The translations under genes and the position numbers were made by a program. Below, one piece after another: positions 60,323 to 64,000 of a stretch of DNA of 64,000 nt. Numbering within the stretch: the stretch's first letter is position 1; every line of letters begins with the position of its first letter. Below the pieces are notes generated by a model that saw nothing but the letters and a program-made list of their open reading frames with translations, searched no databases and had not been told where the DNA came from. The DNA lies in the NCBI GenBank assembly GCA_038206235.1, contig JBBRBB010000009.1, positions 1-64,000 on the forward strand, read 5' to 3'. This DNA is from JBBRBB01 sp038206235. GTDB taxonomy: Bacteria > Bacteroidota > Bacteroidia > Chitinophagales > Chitinophagaceae.

Positions 60323-62677
60323 TCATCTAAGGTCTATCACCATTGAAGCATAAGAGTCTGCATTCGTTAAAGGATTTGCACCGGGATAACCCGGAGTGCT
60401 GCCCGAATGCCCGCCCCAGCCGGAATATGAATCCCCTGAAAAATCGGAAAACGCAGAATGAAACGCTTCATGGAGAGTGCATCCTGCCTGGTAAATAGGG
60501 TCGGATGCGGGTTGCAAAGTTGCATTTCTGCATATCACATAACGATGAGCTCCAGCGCCGGGTGTATAACCACATGGAGCGTTGGAGCAAGTTGAATCTT
60601 CAGTACCGGCGCAGGCAATAGGAACCGTTGTCATCTCAGTATTTGCTGTAGTGATTTTGGTAATAATTGCAGGAAGGTTTGCTGCAACGCCATCCGTGGC
60701 ACCGAAATTTTTTTGTAAAGCGGCTAATACATCTGCAGGCACAGGCGAAGTTCTCAATTTGCCAAGTGCAGTAGTTACCCATCCACTGGCAGTTTGTTTT
60801 GCAGTTGTAATCGTTTGAGCTTCTGTAACAGAACAGGGAGTGCCTCCGCTGTCGCTTTTACAACTGTGAATACTTAAACCCGATTTCATTTTTGGTTTGA
60901 TAGATTTTTTTTGACCGCCTTGTAAAGTTTCGTTCATCAAAAAATCATACGTGCTGTTGTCTGCATCATTTTCAAACCGGTTATCTGCAGAAGAATTTTT
61001 AATTTTTGGAAAAATTGCAGAACTGTTTTCTTTTTGTTGCTCCACATGTGCTAACTCATGAGCCATCAAAGCATCTCCCATCAATGTACCTGGTTTGTGT
61101 TCACCGCTTCCAAATGCAATATGTTTTCCAACTGTAAAAGCCCGTGCATTCATATTGTTTGAAAGATGAGCAGCCTTACTATCAGTATGTATTTGCACAT
61201 CAGAAAAATTAGTTCCGAAAGCAGATTCCATTCTTCCTCTTGTGCTGCTGTTCATCGGACTTCCTTTGCCAAGGCTTTGCATTACAGCCAAAGGAGATTG
61301 AGTTGCTTTGCTTCCACCGGGTTTTGCTTTGAAAAATAAGTCTCCAATGCTTGAAACCGCGCTGCTTACACTTGATGCTACACTGCTTATAGCATTTGTT
61401 ACATTGTTAACCACACTGGTAACACTTGAAATGCCTGATGATATTAGCCCTGCAATACTTTCAGGTATTCCAAAAAGCTCACCGGTTTTTGCCCATTGAA
61501 TAGCGGCCGCAAAAACATGTACTTTAATAATTTCAATTAAATCATCAGCGCTTTGGGCAAAACGGGTTGAAGGTTCATATCGCTGCAATACCTGCTCCAT
61601 TTCGGCAGGTGTACTGTTTTGATAGCGTGCAAATACTTCTCTTATGTATGGACAATTGTCTGATGATAAACCTGTGGACTGTAAAGCTTCATCCACTGTT
61701 TGGCAAACTTCCGAATTAAGACGTTGCAGAAAATCAGATTTGCGCATCTGAATTTCAGAAGGAGTTGCAGAATCTTCTACTAAAAACTGTCCTTGACCTT
61801 CTGTTGCATCCACGCTATCGGTAGTTTGTTCTGGCTGCTTTTGAATATTACTTTCTCCATTCTGCTGTACCACATGCGTTAACTCATGCGCAAGCAAATG
61901 CTGTCCCTCTTTGTTGTTTGCATCATACTTTCCTGAATTAAAATAAATATCGCTGCCATGCGTGAAAGCCTGTGCGTGCAAGTCTTTGCTCATTTGTACT
62001 GCTGCGTTATCGTTATGTATGCGTACATGAGAAATATCTGCGCCGAAAGAAGATTCCATTTTTGTGCGTGTGTCATGCGGCAAAGGATTTCCAGAACTTT
62101 TGGAAGAGTTTAAATTTCCTACGACAGAAGAAGAAGCTGTTTGAGATGATGTTGTTTCTGTTTTTGTTTGTAATTTTTCTTCTTCTTCACACTCTGCGCA
62201 TTTGCGTTGTAACACCTCGCCCCGGCCCTCTCCTCCAAAAGGAGTCCTTTGGACAAAGGAGAGGGAGTCGTCCGGTGGCTGAGGATTGGTTTCAAAAATG
62301 GGTTTCTTTTGCAACTTGTTTTTTAATAACTCTCCTTCTCCTCCCTCCTCTTTTTTCTGCAGCTTTTCTTCCTGCTCACAGCCTGCACATTTACGCTGCA
62401 CATAAGAATTAGGCTTGTTGAAAAACGGAGTTGAATTATTTTCAGCATTTGCAAAAGAATATTCACTAAATCTCTGCACTACTTTATCAGCCATAGCATC
62501 TGCTTCCTGTTCATAGATGTCATTAGGCTTATTGACGGTAAGCTTTGTTTGTATAGCAGGCTTATTGAAAAATGGTGAACTCTTTTTTCCAAAAAAATAA
62601 TTTCCATTTCCCTTTTGCATGAACGGAGAACGATTAACGGCGGTTGCTGAATTATTTTTTTGGTGAGCTGATTTCAT
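60323..62677 (-). CDS. double-DUF4157 protein with C-terminal M35-like metallopeptidase
   Basis: 784 residues. The N-terminal eCIS block is AIQTKLTVNKPNDIYEQEADAMAD (about 40-65). There are two copies of a Cys-pair motif (RKCAGCEQEEKL near 93 and RKCAECEEEEKL near 155). First DUF4157 (SFGADISHVRIHND to HELTHVVQQ, about 205-272), a linker shared with the neighbouring gene (residues ~295-450), second DUF4157 (AFGTNFSDVQIHTD to HELAHVEQQ, about 485-546). The last ~130 residues carry CTLHEAFHSAF (about 736) and NADSYASMV, the HExxH and NADS pattern of M35/aspzincin lysine-type endopeptidases. Probably an eCIS cargo protease. Residues ~132-153 are encoded by a hairpin repeat. Confidence 0.82.
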   Translation of the reverse strand: MKSAHQKNNSATAVNRSPFMQKGNGNYFFGKKSSPFFNKPAIQTKLTVNKPNDIYEQEADAMADKVVQRFSEYSFANAENNSTPFFNKPNSYVQRKCAGCEQEEKLQKKEEGGEGELLKNKLQKKPIFETNPQPPDDSLSFVQRTPFGGEGRGEVLQRKCAECEEEEKLQTKTETTSSQTASSSVVGNLNSSKSSGNPLPHDTRTKMESSFGADISHVRIHNDNAAVQMSKDLHAQAFTHGSDIYFNSGKYDANNKEGQHLLAHELTHVVQQNGESNIQKQPEQTTDSVDATEGQGQFLVEDSATPSEIQMRKSDFLQRLNSEVCQTVDEALQSTGLSSDNCPYIREVFARYQNSTPAEMEQVLQRYEPSTRFAQSADDLIEIIKVHVFAAAIQWAKTGELFGIPESIAGLISSGISSVTSVVNNVTNAISSVASSVSSAVSSIGDLFFKAKPGGSKATQSPLAVMQSLGKGSPMNSSTRGRMESAFGTNFSDVQIHTDSKAAHLSNNMNARAFTVGKHIAFGSGEHKPGTLMGDALMAHELAHVEQQKENSSAIFPKIKNSSADNRFENDADNSTYDFLMNETLQGGQKKSIKPKMKSGLSIHSCKSDSGGTPCSVTEAQTITTAKQTASGWVTTALGKLRTSPVPADVLAALQKNFGATDGVAANLPAIITKITTANTEMTTVPIACAGTEDSTCSNAPCGYTPGAGAHRYVICRNATLQPASDPIYQAGCTLHEAFHSAFSDFSGDSYSGWGGHSGSTPGYPGANPLTNADSYASMVIDLR
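62222..62272. repeat. long hairpin palindrome in frame inside the 784-aa DUF4157 gene
   Basis: CCCTCTCCT at the left pairs with AGGAGAGGG at the right, and TCCAAA pairs with TTTGGA inside. The sequence is translated as a Ser/Gly/Arg-rich insert lying between the two Cys-pair motifs. Confidence 0.75.
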
Positions 62678-62726
62678 CTTTTATAGAATTCTATTGAAAC
62701 ATAAAAAAAACAAAAAAGGAGTATGT

Positions 62727-64000
62727 TTATTGACAAGTATTTGTTGCATCGGGACACGGATTCACGTTTAGAAAATTGCCGCTTACTTCGTTGCAACAGG
62801 AATTATAAACTACTTCCCTTCCGGGAGGGCTTACAGTTACGCCAGGATTATTTTGCACTGTCAGCTTGTTTTTTTCTGCACAAGCACCTGTAATAGGGGT
62901 ACAAGTACAGTAGATACCGGCGCCTGGAAAAAACTGATTCTGAAGACGATACCTGACCGTGGTTTGTTGACCTGATGGTGTGCAACAACGCTGCAGTTGC
63001 AGCCCCGACTTCAATCGCGGCATTAGTTGCTTGCCGATGTCTTTAATGCCACCTTTAATTCCCCGCATTGACATTACAGCATTCACTGCCGTAACATCTG
63101 CGTCTTCTTCTAATTGTCCGTAACCTGCTCCATCTTTTGATTGCATTTCATTTGCATTTCCCTGTTGCTGCTGCACTACATGCGCCAACTCATGAGCCAT
63201 CAAAGCATCTCCTATTAATGTTCCGGGCTTATGCTCGCCACTTGCAAATGCAATATGATTACCTACACTAAAAGCCCGTGCATTCATAGAGCCTGAAAGA
63301 TTTGCGGCATGGCTGTCGGTATGAATTTGCACGTTAGAAAAATTTGTTCCGAAAGCAGATTCCATTTTGCTGCGTGTGCTTCCATTCAGTGTGCTTCCTG
63401 TTCCAAGACTTTGCATTACCGAAGCCGGTGATTGTGTTGCCTGAGCACCTCCTGATTCTGCTTTGAAAAGCAGGCTGCCTGCTGAACTTACAGTTTGAAA
63501 TAAACCCGAAGCTGCCCGCAGGCTTCCGGGAATTTGAGCGGCAATATCTGCAGGCACACTGGAAAGGTCACCGGTTTTTTTCCATTGCGTAACTGCATTC
63601 TGCACACGAACCTTCACAATTGAAATTATATCATCAGCGCTTTGTGCTGAACGTGTTGCAGGTTCATAGCGCTGCAACAACTGTTCAATTTGAGCGGGTG
63701 AACTTCCCTGGTGGCGTGCAAATGCTGCACGTATATAAGGACAATTGTTTGATGAAAAAGGTGTTCCTGCAAGCGCCTCATCTACTGTGCTGCATACTTC
63801 TGAATTCAGGCGTTGAATAAACTCTGATTTGTTCATCTGCATTTCAGAAGCAATTTCAGAATCGTCTACTATGAATTGTCCTTGTTGATTTGATGAGTCT
63901 GATAAAGTAGTAGATGGTTCTTCGGTAGGCGTTACAGATTCACTTGTTTGTGAAGGAACTTCCTGGTTTGTTGATTCAGATGTTGATTCATCCTGCTTTT
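62727..64000 (-). CDS. DUF4157 protein, 5' end beyond the window (partial)
   Basis: The reading frame is open from 62727 to the window edge. The ATG at 63842 is internal, since upstream in-frame codons (including GQFIVDDSEIASEM) align with residues ~297-312 of the 784-aa neighbour. The visible part holds the shared linker (NKSEFIQRLNSEVC, about 50-75 residues), a DUF4157 domain (AFGTNFSNVQIHTD to HELAHVVQQ) and a Cys-rich C-terminal ~90 residues (CCTPSG, YCTCTPITGAC, NSCCNEV). This tail differs from the neighbour's protease, so only the payload differs. A first DUF4157 is expected beyond 64000. Confidence 0.82.
   Translation of the reverse strand, partial: KQDESTSESTNQEVPSQTSESVTPTEEPSTTLSDSSNQQGQFIVDDSEIASEMQMNKSEFIQRLNSEVCSTVDEALAGTPFSSNNCPYIRAAFARHQGSSPAQIEQLLQRYEPATRSAQSADDIISIVKVRVQNAVTQWKKTGDLSSVPADIAAQIPGSLRAASGLFQTVSSAGSLLFKAESGGAQATQSPASVMQSLGTGSTLNGSTRSKMESAFGTNFSNVQIHTDSHAANLSGSMNARAFSVGNHIAFASGEHKPGTLIGDALMAHELAHVVQQQQGNANEMQSKDGAGYGQLEEDADVTAVNAVMSMRGIKGGIKDIGKQLMPRLKSGLQLQRCCTPSGQQTTVRYRLQNQFFPGAGIYCTCTPITGACAEKNKLTVQNNPGVTVSPPGREVVYNSCCNEVSGNFLNVNPCPDATNTCQ

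Noticed and set aside
52050..64000. Integrated plasmid or prophage backbone
   Set aside because: A ParA gene is present, but no ParB, replication initiator, integrase, att site or phage structural gene was found in the stretch.

Overview
The window is chromosomal DNA of a Bacteroidota bacterium, most likely of the Chitinophagaceae/Sphingobacteriales branch. The evidence is: AT-rich sequence; weak Shine-Dalgarno signals; several TAnnTTTG-type -7 promoter boxes; secreted proteins ending in type IX secretion (T9SS) sorting domains; a DUF4954 beta-helix protein; and many short dispersed palindromes and 7- to 9-bp tandem arrays between genes. No rRNA, CRISPR array or replication origin was seen. 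There is one tRNA (Met, CAT anticodon).

Layout. 0.3-14.6 kb: mixed housekeeping and transport genes (CorA, a repeat-rich secreted protein, a T9SS-exported metallo-beta-lactamase-fold protein, DUF4954, EamA exporter, MtaB, nucleoside symporter), a frameshifted Uma2 gene, and a sigma-54 two-component pair whose regulator and kinase genes are separated by a DUF2442 gene flanked by inverted heptamer arrays. 14.7-15.4 kb: an IS3-type orfA remnant fused in frame to the decayed 3' end of a YtcJ-like amidohydrolase. 15.4-21.8 kb: response regulator, monooxygenase, AI-2E transporter, CheB between two copies of a ~118-bp repeat, retropepsin-like protease, DeoR-family repressor, HigBA-type toxin-antitoxin pair. 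22-31.2 kb: a galactosamine/tagatose-type sugar catabolic operon (AgaS isomerase, PfkB kinase, GatY/KbaY-type aldolase, secreted amidohydrolase, secreted GH36 alpha-galactosidase, second PfkB kinase), with a divergent T9SS parallel-beta-helix protein and the DeoR-family regulator nearby. 31.4-51.9 kb: M1 peptidase, decayed hicAB, an intact ParE-type TA pair, aminotransferase, tRNA-Met, SDR threonine dehydrogenase, two adjacent AraC regulators, aconitase, ABC-F protein, a gatC / LolD-type ATPase / cobalamin adenosyltransferase operon, and a second NtrC-type regulator overlapping an Hpt protein.

52-64 kb (all on the minus strand) is the most unusual part: four proteins with DUF4157 (eCIS_core) domains, two ending in predicted metallopeptidase domains, together with an AAA+ ATPase, an orphan ParA-type ATPase, an Lgt-like membrane protein with a divergent signature and an ankyrin protein. 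This looks like the effector/accessory end of an extracellular contractile injection system (eCIS) locus. No sheath, tube or baseplate gene lies in the window; if the inference is right they should lie beyond 64000, because the last gene runs off the edge.

A recurrent theme is small repeats: ~62-bp elements with 15-bp terminal inverted repeats, hairpin palindromes inserted in frame inside three proteins, and heptamer arrays beside genes. Several loci are decayed (hicAB, Uma2, IS/amidohydrolase, a duplicated ABC-F tail), which suggests active gene turnover.
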